Shown: positions 17,901-25,180, counted from the stretch's first letter. The stretch: 64,000 nucleotides of DNA from Hydrogenophaga sp. IBVHS2 (GCF_002127215.1 NZ_NFUT01000004.1:41821-105820); one strand, 5' to 3'. Numbers and translations are program-made. Notes: generated by a model from the sequence alone, not told the origin.

Positions 17901-17991
17901 GCGCCCCCCGGATGCGGATCAGCCCGGTGCCCTCGTCGCCCGGCAGGGATTCGTCGGCGGCGGGGTCGGACACGGGGCGTTCATCGGACAT
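11911..17991 (-). CDS. Tandem (dual) UvrA, excinuclease subunit A-like protein
   Basis: A 2026-residue protein, about twice the length of UvrA. Four complete ABC ATPase units are visible. Walker A motifs GPSGSGKSS (residue 52), GVSGSGKSSL (about 714), GVSGSGKSTL (about 1080) and GVSGSGKSTL (about 1700) are each matched by an LSGGE signature. Each half also keeps two zinc-finger pairs, for example CPTCGGSGF with CPDCDGRRY and CPTCEGQGM with CETCRGARF. The halves join near residue 1056, before RIVNAKEHNLKNL. UvrA scans DNA for damage and loads UvrB, so one chain here could act as a covalent dimer. Three linkers carry extra hairpin-derived peptides (GDDLGLPYEEPG or its reverse-strand reading). 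Large dual UvrA proteins are known in Burkholderiales, usually as extras to normal UvrA. Confidence 0.93.
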   Translation of the reverse strand: MSDERPVSDPAADESLPGDEGTGLIRIRGARQHNLKNLDLDIRTGELTVVTGPSGSGKSSLVFDTLFAEGQRRYVETFSAYARQFLDRMDKPAVDRVEGVPPAIAIDQTNPVRSSRSTVGTMTELNDHLKLLMARGAALFDRDTALPVRHDTPESILAELHRRVASAEAGADPRLVVTFPVELPANTSAEEVEQWLSASGYTRVQSERVVQRGDASVKLLDVVADRFRLGSAEPARVMEAIETGLKRGSGQLTVHVMSAEGEERVWKFSTGLHCPESDIRYADPAPSMFSFNSPAGACESCRGFGRVIGVDYGLVIPNDKLTLRSGAIKVFQTPAWKECQDDLMRHAEASGIPRDTPWAKLTPEQQHWVKHGSPQWNGKWNQHWYGVDRFFEYLESKAYKMHIRVLLSKYRSYTECPTCSGARLKNESLLWRIGTKAQADAVLPPEKRFMPNGVKWSRAQLEALPGLCLHDLMLLPLSSLRVFFASLAEREAEAGVGPGDDLGLPYEEPGLTPASAPAPANRRDMTGEQQALNLLFTEINTRLRYLCEVGIGYLTLDRQSRTLSGGEVQRINLTTALGTSLVNTLFVLDEPSIGLHPRDMARINDAMLRLRDAGNTLVVVEHDPAVMLAADRLIDMGPGPGERGGQIVFDGTPHAIRRADTLTGAYLGGRKTIGMGFKRAVTDSTPRLILEGAREHNLQNVSVEIPLQRLVVVTGVSGSGKSSLVQDVLAPALMRHFGQSTESPGAHDRLLGAEQLGDVVFVDQSPIGKTARSNPVSYVGAWDAIRALFADAPLARQRSYTPAKFSFNSGDGRCPTCGGSGFEHVEMQFLSDVYLRCPDCDGRRYRPEILEVTITRDGHAMNVADVLDLTVSEAAQRFANDREVIRALQPIVDVGLEYVRLGQPVPTLSGGEAQRLKLAGFLAEAAKSASASRQPLSRKGTLFLFDEPTTGLHFDDIAKLMRSLRKLLDAGHSLVVIEHNLDVIRAADWLIDLGPEGGAGGGLIVAEGPPEEVRLHPTSHTAQALREYAEAMDGPALAAEPAPRLRPVPEHADAIRIVNAKEHNLKNLSVDIPRGQFNVISGVSGSGKSTLAFDILFNEGQRRYLESLNAYARSIVQPAGRPEVDAVYGIPPTVAIEQRLSRGGRKSTVGTTTEVWHFLRLLYVKLGTQHCVHDGAAVMPQSPDSIAAAILRRYSGQHIGLLAPLVVNRKGVYTELADWARPRGHTHLRVDGEFLPTTGFPRIDRFKEHTIELPVADFVVDPAQETVLRDAIARTLELGKGTLTVLHPLNDLAAALQEGRSTRDIGRVESFSTTRACPICATSYPELDPRLFSYNSKHGWCPDCVGTGVRLSREQRKALDDSVRDDREKGREQSFAEPEVEDVTDEACPTCEGTRLNAQARAVKFGGVGITEIARLSVGEVRQRVRQMMDGSSLSGREADIARDLLPEIESRLAFLEDVGLSYLTLDRGAPSLSGGEAQRIRLAAQLGSHLQGVCYVLDEPTIGLHARDNRILLDALHKLGGQGNTLVVVEHDEDTIRRADHIIDIGPSAGRRGGRVVAQGSVDDLSASPESLTGRYLLHAMKHPLQARRLVVAGDGVAPGSSYGEPKSSPGATPSPRGKGKPKAKGADMAGTSAQVAAGAGAPGDDLGLPYEEPGAPASAAPPSSPPTKPVEEWIEVKGANLHNLQNVDAKVPLRRLVVVTGVSGSGKSTLARDVLLTNVAAAVTARSTAAGRKAWDAGERPAWVGCQRVLGTEPVDRVLEVDQTPIGKTPRSCPATYIGFWDTVRKLFADTLEAKARGYGPGRFSFNTGAGRCPTCEGQGMRTIEMSFLPDVKVPCETCRGARFNVETLAVTWRGKSVGDVLQMAVDEAVEFFASMPAISHPLQLLKDVGLGYLTLGQPSPTLSGGEAQRIKLVTELSKVRDEVGRRGQKAPHTLYVLDEPTVGLHMADVEKLIRVLHRLVDGGHSVVVIEHDLDVMAEADWIIDLGPEGGSGGGRIVAAAAPDEVVRLDTHTGRVLGPVLARS
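13015..13072. repeat. Conserved-core hairpin element, copy A (inside dual uvrA)
   Basis: Fifteen-base perfect inverted arms (CGCGGGTGCGCCGGG at 13015-13029 and its complement at 13058-13072) enclose a core that reads on the minus strand CGACGATTTGGGC, CTG, CCGTATGAGGAG. The core is identical to copy C. The arms are unrelated to those of the other copies apart from the inner GGG. Translated in frame in the UvrA linker as PGDDLGLPYEEPG (about residues 1642-1655). Confidence 0.85.
13142..13209. repeat. Conserved-core hairpin element, copy B (opposite orientation)
   Basis: Perfect 20-base arms (GGGGATGGGGTGGCCCCGGG at 13142-13161, mirrored at 13190-13209) enclose the same core, here on the plus strand: CGACGATTTGGGC, TCG, CCGTATGAGGAG. 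It differs from copies A and C only in the central triplet. It is inverted relative to copy A, 69 bases away. The UvrA frame reads through the reverse strand of the core as PGSSYGEPKSSPG without a stop. Confidence 0.85.
16445..16518. repeat. Conserved-core hairpin element, copy C (inside dual uvrA)
   Basis: Arms of 23 bases with one mismatch (left arm begins GCGGAGGCAGGGGTC at 16445, mirrored to 16518) enclose a core identical to copy A and in the same orientation. It lies in the linker near residues 492-515 of the first UvrA half, read as GPGDDLGLPYEEPG, between FFASLAEREAEAG and the conserved NLLFTEINTRLRYL region. Confidence 0.85.
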
Positions 17992-18061
17992 GGTGCGGCT
18001 CCAGGGGCAAGGGCGGACCATTCTAGGGAGGCCCGCCCGACCCCACGGGGCCGTGCGCCAT

Positions 18062-20851
18062 TCAGGCCGGCACGGTGGCCGGCCGCACGTCGACGGCGCA
18101 GTACTTGAGCTCGGCGATCTTGCCCACCGGGTCCAGGGCCGGATTGGTCAGCAGGTTGGCGGCCGCCTCGGCGTAGGCGAAGGGAATGAAGGCGGCGTCG
18201 GCCGGCATGCCGGCATCCAGCCGGACCGGCAGCTGCACGCTGCCGCGCCGTGAACGAACCCGGGCCGCATCGCCGGCGCCCAAGCCCAGCCGGGCCGCCG
18301 TGTCCGGGTGCAGGCTCACCACCGGGGCCGGCTCCAGGGCGTCGAGCACGGTGGCACGGCGGGTCATGCTGCCGGTGTGCCAGTGCTCCAGCTGCCGGCC
18401 GGTGATGAGCACCAGCGGGAATTCGGCGTCCGGCCTTTCGGCCGGGGCGCGCAGCTCGGCCGGCACCAGGGTGGCGCGGCCGCTGGGGGTGGGGAAACCG
18501 TCGGTGAACACCACCGGATGGCCGGGGTCGGCCTCGTCGGCCACCGGGTAGGTCACTGCCCCTTCCCGCTGCAGGCGGGCCCACGACAGTCCGGCTATGC
18601 TGGGCATCAGGGCGCGCATCTCCTCGAACACCGCGCCGATGCCCTGCCCCGCGTCGGCGGTGGCCGAGCCGTCCGGCGCGATGCCGTAGCCCCAGGGCAG
18701 CCCCAGGCGCCGGGCCAGCTGTTCGGTGATCCAGGCGTCGGCCCGGGCCTGGCCGGGGGCGGCCACCGCCTTGCGGCCGAGCTGCACGCAGCGGTCGGTG
18801 TTGGTGACGCTGCCGGTCTTCTCGGGCCAGGCGGTGGCGGGCAGCACCACGTCGGCCAGGGCGGCGGTCTCGGTCAGGAAGATGTCCTGCACCACCAGGT
18901 GGTCCAGGCCGGCCAGGGCCTCGCGGGCATGGGTGGCGTCGGGGTCGCTCATGGCCGGGTTCTCGCCCTGGATCAGCATGGCCCGGATGCGACCGGCGTG
19001 GGCCGCGTCGATGATCTCCACCACGGTCAGGCCCGGCTCGCTGCCCAGGCTGCCCGGGGCCAGGCCCCACAGGCGTTCGGCCTGGGCGCGCGAGGCGGCA
19101 TCGCTGACCCGGTGGTAGTCGGGCAGCACCATGGGGATGAGGCCGGCGTCGCTGGCGCCCTGCACATTGTTCTGGCCACGCAGCGGATGCAGGCCGGTGC
19201 CGGGCCGACCGATGTGACCGGTGATGAGGGCCAGGGCGATCAGGCAACGGGCGTTGTCGGTGCCGTGGGTGTGCTGGCTCACCCCCATGCCCCACAGGAT
19301 CATGCTGTTGCGGGCCCCGGCATAGGCACGGGCCACCTCGCGCAGGGTGTCGGCCGGAATGCCGCAGACCGGCGCCATGGCCTCGGGCGGGAAATCGGCC
19401 ACATGGGCGCGCAGCTGCTCGAAGTCCAGCGTGTGGGCGGCCACATAGGCCGGATCGGTCAGCCCTTCTTCGATGATGACGTGCAGCAGCGCATTGAGCA
19501 GCGCCACGTCGGTGCCGGGGTGGAAGGCCAGGTGGGTGTGGGCCTGGCGGGCCAGCTCGGTGCGGCGCGGGTCGGCCAGCACCAGCCGGGTGCCGCGCCT
19601 GACCGCGTTCTTGATCCAGCTGGCACCCACCGGGTGGTTCTGCGCCGGGTTGGCACCGATCAGCAGCACGAAGTCGGCGTGCTGCACGTCGCGCAGCGGG
19701 TTGGTGACCACCGCCGAACCCAGGCCCTCCATCAGCGCGGCCACGCTGGAGGCATGGCACAGGCGGGTGCAGTGGTCGACGTTGTGGGTGGCAAAAGCGC
19801 TGCGGATCAGCTTCTGGAACAGGTAGGCCTCTTCGTTGGTCCCTTTGGCCGATCCGAAGCCGGCCACGGCAGCACCGCGCCCGGTGGCGGGCTGCCTCTC
19901 GCGGGCGCGACGCAGGCCGGCAGCGGCGGCGTCCAGCGCTTCGTCCCAGGTGGCTTCGCGGAACAGTTCGCGCCAGTCGCGCCGCTGCAGGTTCAACGGG
20001 TCCTTGGGCACGCCGGGCTTGCGGATCAGGGGCACGGTGAGGCGTTCGGGGCTGTGGGCGTAGTCGAAGCCGAAGCGGCCCTTCACGCACAGCCGGCCCT
20101 CGTTGGCCGGGCCTTGCGCACCTGACACATGCTGTATGCGCTCGTCGCTCACGTGGTAGGTCAGCTGACAGCCCACGCCGCAGAACGGACAGACCGAATC
20201 CACCTGCTTCTGCGCCGGCTTTGAAAACACGCCGTGCGCCGGCGCGATGGCGCCGGTGGGACAGGCCTGCACGCATTCACCGCAGGCCACGCAGGTGCTG
20301 GACCCCATGGAATCGGCCTGGTCGAAGACGATCTGCGCATGGCCGCCCCGGAAGGCCAGGCCCAGCACGTCATTGCCCTGCACGTCGCGGCAGGCGCGGA
20401 TGCAGCGGGTGCACTGGATGCAGGCATCGAGGTTCACCGCCATGGCGGGATGCGACGCGTCCTGCCCCACCGGGGCGCGGGCCGGGAACCGATCAGCACG
20501 CGCCCCGACCTGTTCGGCCCAGTGCGCCAGTTCGCTGTCGTGCTTGAGGGCTGTGGTGGCGGGCGCATCGGCCAGCAGCAGCTCCAGCACGCTGCGGCGG
20601 GCGCGGGTGGCGCGGTCGGAGGCGGTGTGCACCACCATGCCGTCCACCGGCGCGCGGCAGCACGACGGGGCCAGCACCCGCTCGCCCTGCACGTCCACCA
20701 CGCAGGCGCGGCAGTTGCCCGGGCTGCCCAGGCCGTCCCGGTGGCACAGGTGCGGCAGTTCGGTGCCACAGCGCTGCGCCACATCGAGCAGGCTCTCGCC
20801 GGGTTGCGCGGTGACGCTCTGGCCGTCCAGGGTGAAGTGGATCGGGCTCAT
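18062..20851 (-). CDS. NAD-linked formate dehydrogenase, alpha (molybdopterin) subunit
   Basis: A 929-residue protein starting MSPIHFTLDGQSV. Residues 1-75 form a [2Fe-2S] domain with Cys36, Cys47, Cys50 and a Cys in APSCCR. A His/Cys region and two [4Fe-4S] ferredoxin clusters follow (CIQCTRCIRACRDV, CVACGECVQACPTGAI), then the CPFCGVGCQL cluster and the bis-MGD domain. The metal ligand is Cys365 in HCTRLCHASSV, next to the catalytic His, so this is a Cys, not selenocysteine, enzyme. It oxidises formate to CO2 and passes electrons to the NADH-forming beta subunit, with which it overlaps by ATGA. Mo versus W cannot be told from sequence. Confidence 0.93.
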   Translation of the reverse strand: MSPIHFTLDGQSVTAQPGESLLDVAQRCGTELPHLCHRDGLGSPGNCRACVVDVQGERVLAPSCCRAPVDGMVVHTASDRATRARRSVLELLLADAPATTALKHDSELAHWAEQVGARADRFPARAPVGQDASHPAMAVNLDACIQCTRCIRACRDVQGNDVLGLAFRGGHAQIVFDQADSMGSSTCVACGECVQACPTGAIAPAHGVFSKPAQKQVDSVCPFCGVGCQLTYHVSDERIQHVSGAQGPANEGRLCVKGRFGFDYAHSPERLTVPLIRKPGVPKDPLNLQRRDWRELFREATWDEALDAAAAGLRRARERQPATGRGAAVAGFGSAKGTNEEAYLFQKLIRSAFATHNVDHCTRLCHASSVAALMEGLGSAVVTNPLRDVQHADFVLLIGANPAQNHPVGASWIKNAVRRGTRLVLADPRRTELARQAHTHLAFHPGTDVALLNALLHVIIEEGLTDPAYVAAHTLDFEQLRAHVADFPPEAMAPVCGIPADTLREVARAYAGARNSMILWGMGVSQHTHGTDNARCLIALALITGHIGRPGTGLHPLRGQNNVQGASDAGLIPMVLPDYHRVSDAASRAQAERLWGLAPGSLGSEPGLTVVEIIDAAHAGRIRAMLIQGENPAMSDPDATHAREALAGLDHLVVQDIFLTETAALADVVLPATAWPEKTGSVTNTDRCVQLGRKAVAAPGQARADAWITEQLARRLGLPWGYGIAPDGSATADAGQGIGAVFEEMRALMPSIAGLSWARLQREGAVTYPVADEADPGHPVVFTDGFPTPSGRATLVPAELRAPAERPDAEFPLVLITGRQLEHWHTGSMTRRATVLDALEPAPVVSLHPDTAARLGLGAGDAARVRSRRGSVQLPVRLDAGMPADAAFIPFAYAEAAANLLTNPALDPVGKIAELKYCAVDVRPATVPA

Positions 20852-22593
20852 GCAGCGCTCCCGTCCAGACCGGCGCCGAGGCCGGCTTCTTCCGGGAAGA
20901 AGCGCAGCACGCTGTCCATGGGGTTGGGCGCCGCCTGACCCAGGCCGCAGATGCTGGCATCGCGCATCACGGCCGAGAGTTCGCCCAGCAGCTCGGCGTC
21001 CCAGACCGGGGACTGCATCAGCTGCACCGCGCGGGTGGTGCCGGCCCGGCACGGCGTGCACTGGCCGCAGGATTCGTGTTCAAAGAAACGCATGAGGTTG
21101 AGCGCGGCATCGCGCACGCTGTCGGTGTGGCCCAGCACCACCACCGCCATGGAACCCACGAAGGCGCCGTGCTCGGCCAGGGTGTCGAAGTCCAGCGGCA
21201 CATCGGCCAGCGAAGCCGGCAGGATGCCGCCCGAGGCCCCGCCCGGCAGGTAGGCCTTGAGCGTGTGGCCCGGCGCCATGCCGCCGCAGTGCTCGTCGAT
21301 CAGCTCGCGCAGCGTGATGCCGGCCGGCGCCAGGTGCACGCCCTGCCGCGCCACCCGGCCCGACACCGAGAAACGGCGCAGCCCGCTGCGCCCGCGCCGG
21401 CCCTGCCCGGCCAGCCAGGCCCCGCCGTGTTCGACGATGGCCGGCACCCACCACAGCGTCTCCAGGTTGTGGGCCAGCGTGGGCCGGCCGAACACGCCAT
21501 GCAGTGCCACGATGGGCGGCTTGAGGCGCGGCAGCCCGCGCCGGCCCTCGATGGATTCGATGAGCGCCGATTCCTCGCCGCAGATGTAGGCACCGGCGCC
21601 CCGGCGCAGTTCGATGCGCGGCGGCGTCCAGGCGGGGAAGCGCGCGCGCAGCGAGGCCAGGTCGGCATCGAGCCGGTCGAGTTCGGCCTGCAGCAGGGCG
21701 CGGGCGTCGTGGTATTCGTCGCGCAGGTAGAGCCAGACATGTTCCAGGCCCACCACCTCGGCAGCGATCAGCACGCCTTCGAGGACCTGCGGGATGCCCT
21801 CGGCCAGCACGGCGGCGTCCTTGAAGGTGCCGACCTCGCCTTCATCGATGTTGACCACGCCCATGCGCGGCCCGGGCTGGGCCCGCACCGTCTCCCATTT
21901 GCGCCAGGCCGGAAAACCCGCGCCGCCCAGGCCCCGCAGGTTGGACGCCTTGAGCTCAGCCAGCACCGCCTCGGCACCCACCTCGCCGGACAGCAGGCGC
22001 TGCAGCTGGGTCCACTGGGCGGGCACCGGCGCGGGCAGGGGCCGGGCCTGCACATGGCCCTGCTCGACCGCGTCGGCAATGGCCTGCGGCGTGGCCTGCG
22101 CCATCCGGTGCTGGCCCACGCAGGCGGCCGGCGCACCGTGGCACAGGCCGATGCAGGGTGCGGCCTCCACCGCCACCGGGCGGCCGTGCAGGGCCTGCCG
22201 GGTGGCGGCCAGCAATTCATCGGCACCCGCCATGGCACACGAGAGGCTGTTGCACACCCGCACGGTGATGGCGGGCACCGCGTCGGCGTCGTCGACGATG
22301 CGGAAGTGGTGGTAGAAGCTCGCGACCTCGAACACCTCGACCTGGCTCAGGCGCAGGTGCTCGGCCAGTGCGGCCAGCTGGCCCCGGCGCAGGGCACCCT
22401 CGGCATCGTTCAGGCGGTGCAGGTGCTCGATCAGCAGATCGGCGCGCGGCTCCAGCCCTGCGCACAGCGCCCTCACCCGGGCACGGGCGGCCGGCTCCAC
22501 CTGCCGGCCCTTGGGCGTGAAGCCGGGCCTGCGGCGACCGGTGCCGGTGTCGGCGGGGTGGATGGGGATGACGGTGGACGGGGTCGGGCTCAT
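20848..22593 (-). CDS. Formate dehydrogenase beta subunit, NuoE-NuoF fusion (diaphorase)
   Basis: A 581-residue protein starting MSPTPSTVIPIHPADTG. The N-terminal third is NuoE-like with [2Fe-2S] ligands in VCNSLSCAMAG and CIGLCHG. The rest is NuoF-like, with FMN/NADH site GLGGAGFPAWRKW, GAGAYICGEESALIES, and the [4Fe-4S] motif ESCGQCTPCRAGT plus a later Cys. In three-subunit Fds enzymes these are separate genes (fdsG, fdsB). Here they form one chain, as in the heterodimeric Methylobacterium Fdh1. This subunit reduces NAD+ with electrons from the alpha subunit. The start fits a conserved opening. The longer upstream frame overlaps the divergent regulator and is rejected. Confidence 0.92.
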   Translation of the reverse strand: MSPTPSTVIPIHPADTGTGRRRPGFTPKGRQVEPAARARVRALCAGLEPRADLLIEHLHRLNDAEGALRRGQLAALAEHLRLSQVEVFEVASFYHHFRIVDDADAVPAITVRVCNSLSCAMAGADELLAATRQALHGRPVAVEAAPCIGLCHGAPAACVGQHRMAQATPQAIADAVEQGHVQARPLPAPVPAQWTQLQRLLSGEVGAEAVLAELKASNLRGLGGAGFPAWRKWETVRAQPGPRMGVVNIDEGEVGTFKDAAVLAEGIPQVLEGVLIAAEVVGLEHVWLYLRDEYHDARALLQAELDRLDADLASLRARFPAWTPPRIELRRGAGAYICGEESALIESIEGRRGLPRLKPPIVALHGVFGRPTLAHNLETLWWVPAIVEHGGAWLAGQGRRGRSGLRRFSVSGRVARQGVHLAPAGITLRELIDEHCGGMAPGHTLKAYLPGGASGGILPASLADVPLDFDTLAEHGAFVGSMAVVVLGHTDSVRDAALNLMRFFEHESCGQCTPCRAGTTRAVQLMQSPVWDAELLGELSAVMRDASICGLGQAAPNPMDSVLRFFPEEAGLGAGLDGSAA

Positions 22594-22654
22594 GCTGCGC
22601 AGGGTAGCACCGGGGTGACCGCCCAATATGTACGTCTTTGCATAAACTCCGGCC
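22594..22654. promoter_or_regulatory. Divergent promoter region of formate dehydrogenase and its regulator
   Basis: Only 61 bases separate the two start codons. The segment is locally AT-rich (ATATGTACGTCTTTGCATAA, 22626-22645), unlike the surroundings. It must hold both promoters and any operator. No exact palindrome stands out. Confidence 0.4.
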
Positions 22655-23722
22655 ATGCGCATCCAGCTCGATACCCGGTGGCAGATCGGCCCCGACGACG
22701 GCCCGGCCCTCGATGCCGGCGCCCTGCTCCAGCTGCTCGCCGGCATCCAGGCCAGCGGCAGCATTGCCCAGGCCGGGCGCGACCTGGGCCTGTCCTACCG
22801 CCATGCCTGGGGCCTGCTGCGGCAGGCCGAAGCGGTGCTGGGCCAGCCGCTGCTGGAACGCGGGCGCGGTCAGGGCTCGGTGCCGACCGAACTGGCGCAG
22901 CGCCTGGTGTGGGCCGATGCCCGCATCGCGGCCCGCCTGCAGCCCCTGCTGGAGACCCTGGCCGCCGAGGTGGAAGGCGAGCTCGGTCGGGTGCAGCGGC
23001 GCCGTCGCGCGGTGCCGCGCCTGCACGCCAGCCACGGTTTTGCGGTGGCCGCGCTGCGCGAACAGCTGGCGGCCCGGTCGGTGCGGGTGGAGGTGCGCTA
23101 CCGCAACAGCCTGGAGGCCGTGGCCGCACTGGCCCAGGGCGACTGCGAGCTGGCCGGTTTTCATCTGCCCCTGGGCGAATTTCAGGCCGCGGCCGCCGCG
23201 CGTTATGCGCCCTGGCTGGACCGCCACCAGCACCGGCTGGTGCATCTGGCGGTGCGCACCCAGGGCCTGTTCGTGGCGGCCGGCAACCCGCTGGGGGTGC
23301 GGGGCTTGGCCGATCTGACCCGAAGCGGTCTGCGCTTCGTCAACCGGCCCGAAGGCTCGGGCACCCGGGTGCTGACCGACCTGCTGCTGCGCCGCCACGG
23401 CATCGCACCGCGCCAGGTGACGGGTTACGACAGCACCGAACTCACGCATGCCGCCGTGGCCGCCTTCGTGGCCAGCGGCATGGCCGATGTGGGCATGGGC
23501 GTGCAGACCGCCGCGCACCGCTTCGGCCTGCACTTCATTCCGCTGCTCAAGGAGCGGTACTTCTTTGCGCTGCCGGCCGATGCGCTGGACCGCGACGAGC
23601 TGCGGCCGGTGCTCGCGGTGCTGCGGTCCCCTGCGTTCCGGTCGCGGGTGGCGGGTCTGCAGGGCTACGACGCGGCGCGCACCGGCGAGGTGCTGACGCT
23701 GGCCGACGCGCTGGACGGCTGA
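22655..23722 (+). CDS. ModE-like helix-turn-helix regulator with substrate-binding domain
   Basis: A 355-residue protein. Residues 1-100 form a winged helix-turn-helix of the ModE/LysR kind (LLAGIQASGSIAQAGRDLGLSYRHAWGLLRQAEAVLGQPLLERGRGQGS). Residues about 120-345 form a periplasmic-binding-protein-like domain (FAVAALREQL, GDCELAGFHLP, VNRPEGSGTRVLTDLLL, GMADVGMGVQTAA). This pairing occurs in regulators that sense molybdate, tungstate or a small acid. It is divergent from the formate dehydrogenase genes, so control of that metalloenzyme by metal or formate is the natural inference. The ligand is not known. Confidence 0.85.
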   Translation: MRIQLDTRWQIGPDDGPALDAGALLQLLAGIQASGSIAQAGRDLGLSYRHAWGLLRQAEAVLGQPLLERGRGQGSVPTELAQRLVWADARIAARLQPLLETLAAEVEGELGRVQRRRRAVPRLHASHGFAVAALREQLAARSVRVEVRYRNSLEAVAALAQGDCELAGFHLPLGEFQAAAAARYAPWLDRHQHRLVHLAVRTQGLFVAAGNPLGVRGLADLTRSGLRFVNRPEGSGTRVLTDLLLRRHGIAPRQVTGYDSTELTHAAVAAFVASGMADVGMGVQTAAHRFGLHFIPLLKERYFFALPADALDRDELRPVLAVLRSPAFRSRVAGLQGYDAARTGEVLTLADALDG

Positions 23723-23740
23723 CGCCGATCGCGGGCGTCT

Positions 23741-24421
23741 TCAGCGCGGGCGCTGCACCGCGGCCGGCAAGGCGGCCGCCGTGTCCCAGGGGCCACCGGG
23801 TGCAAACCAGGCATCGCCCGCCAGCCAGGCCGACACCATGGGCAGGGCATCGAAGCCCCAGAACACCCGACCGTCCACCACCACCGACGGCACGCCGAAC
23901 AGGCCCAGGGCCAGCGCGGCGTCGGTGTTGGCGCGCAGCTGCTGGCGCACCGCATCGCCCTGCGGGTCCTGCCAGGGGCGGCCGCATTCGGCCACGTGGG
24001 TCCGGAGGGTGGCCTCCAGCGCCTGCAGGCGGGCCGGGTCGCCGGCGTCGGCCCCGCCAGACTGCCACACATGGGCGAACAGCTGCGCCGTGACCCAGCG
24101 GCTGGTCTCGCCCGGGGCATCGGACAGGGCCGCGGCCAGCCCCAGGCGCAGCAGCGGCAGCGGGTTGAAGGGATGCGCCGCCGGCATCTGCAGCGGCAGG
24201 CTGTGGGCATGGGCCAGCCATTGCACCTGGCGGTAGGTCCAGTCGCGCTTGGGTGCGATCTCGGCCGGGCCCAGCTGCCCGTGCGCCTTGAGCAGGCCGG
24301 CAAACAGGATGGGCCGGTAATGCACCGCCACGCTGTGCCCGGCCAGCGCCTGCGGCAGCGCCAGGAAGGCCAGGTGGGCATAGGGCGAGATGGGGTCGTA
24401 GAAGAAGTCGATGTCCTTCAT
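23741..24421 (-). CDS. 2-hydroxychromene-2-carboxylate isomerase / DsbA-family protein
   Basis: A 226-residue protein with a kappa-class GST/DsbA-like thioredoxin fold. It begins MKDIDFFYDPISPYAHLAF, where the Ser of SPYA is in the place of the thiol in HCCA isomerases. It later contains FGVPSVVVDGRVFWGFDALPM, the cis-Pro region of the fold. In naphthalene degradation the enzyme isomerises HCCA. Many genomic copies have unknown substrates, and no other aromatic-ring gene sits beside it. The start at 24421 overlaps the upstream DUF1289 stop by ATGA. Confidence 0.8.
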   Translation of the reverse strand: MKDIDFFYDPISPYAHLAFLALPQALAGHSVAVHYRPILFAGLLKAHGQLGPAEIAPKRDWTYRQVQWLAHAHSLPLQMPAAHPFNPLPLLRLGLAAALSDAPGETSRWVTAQLFAHVWQSGGADAGDPARLQALEATLRTHVAECGRPWQDPQGDAVRQQLRANTDAALALGLFGVPSVVVDGRVFWGFDALPMVSAWLAGDAWFAPGGPWDTAAALPAAVQRPR

Positions 24422-24636
24422 GGCGCGATCCCCTGCCGCGCCTCGATGTCGCGCCACACCGCCAGCTTGGCCTCGTCGTCCAGGCGGGACCAGGCGCTGA
24501 TCTCGGTCAGGGTGCGGTGGCAGCCCACGCAGTGGCTGTTGCCATCGTCCAGCCGGCAGACCGAGATGCAGGGGGACGGCGCCACCACGCCGGGCTGACG
24601 CGCGCGGGCCGCCTGCAGGGTCACGGTGCGGCTCAT
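24418..24636 (-). CDS. DUF1289 family small Cys-rich protein
   Basis: A 72-residue protein starting MSRTVTLQAARARQPG. The core SPCISVCRLDDGNSHCVGCHRTLTEISAWSRLDDEAKLAVW is the DUF1289 signature with four Cys (C-x3-C, C-x2-C), probably a metal site. Function is unknown. Its start and stop codons both overlap neighbours by four bases (YbaK-like upstream, isomerase downstream), so the three genes are translationally linked. Confidence 0.85.
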   Translation of the reverse strand: MSRTVTLQAARARQPGVVAPSPCISVCRLDDGNSHCVGCHRTLTEISAWSRLDDEAKLAVWRDIEARQGIAP

Positions 24637-25154
24637 GCAGCCTCCTGGGTCACGTCGGCCACCGGCGCGCCGGTGTAGCGCTCCAGCTCCTGCGGGGTGA
24701 GCGGGAACACGGCATGGGGATGGCCAGCGGCCGCCCACACCCGGTCGAAGCGGAACAGTTCGCGGTCGATCAGCACCACCGGCGGCTCCGCATGGGCCAG
24801 CGGCGAGACACCACCGATGGAGAAGCCGGTGCGCGCCTTCACGAAATCCGCATCGGCCCGGCCCAGCCTGGTGCCCTCGGGGCAGACCAGGGCCTGGACC
24901 TTTTTTTCATCCACGCGGCGGTCGCCGGAGGTCACCACCAGCACCGAGCGGCCGTCGCTCTTGCGGCGGAAGATGATGCTCTTGGCAATCTGGCCCAGGG
25001 CCACGCCCAGGGCATCGGCCGCCTGCTGCGCGGTGCGGGCCGCATCGTCGAGCATGACCGGTGCATGCGCATGGCCCAGCGCCGCCAGGGCCTCGGTGAC
25101 GCGCTGCACGGCGGCGGTGGTGGAGGGGTTGGAGGGGGTGAGGGTGTCGCTCAT
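24633..25154 (-). CDS. YbaK/EbsC family protein (aminoacyl-tRNA editing domain)
   Basis: A 173-residue protein starting MSDTLTPSNPSTTAAVQRVTEALAAL. It contains the INS/YbaK deacylase core: AADALGVALGQIAKSIIFRRK (conserved Lys), VLVVTSGDRRVDEKKV, and GFSIGGVSPLAH (the GxxPxG-like loop). Members hydrolyse mischarged tRNAs such as Cys-tRNA(Pro) or Ala-tRNA(Pro). The exact substrate is not predictable. A long open frame runs upstream but the conserved domain begins here. ATGA overlap with the DUF1289 gene. Confidence 0.88.
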   Translation of the reverse strand: MSDTLTPSNPSTTAAVQRVTEALAALGHAHAPVMLDDAARTAQQAADALGVALGQIAKSIIFRRKSDGRSVLVVTSGDRRVDEKKVQALVCPEGTRLGRADADFVKARTGFSIGGVSPLAHAEPPVVLIDRELFRFDRVWAAAGHPHAVFPLTPQELERYTGAPVADVTQEAA

Positions 25155-25180
25155 GGGTGGGGATGGTAGCCAGACGGCCC

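Noticed and set aside
13240..18108. Very long plus-strand open frame of about 1620 codons opposite uvrA
   Set aside because: It is antisense to the clear UvrA motifs, has low-complexity His/Gln/Gly/Ala/Arg composition typical of GC-rich shadow frames, and no recognisable domain.
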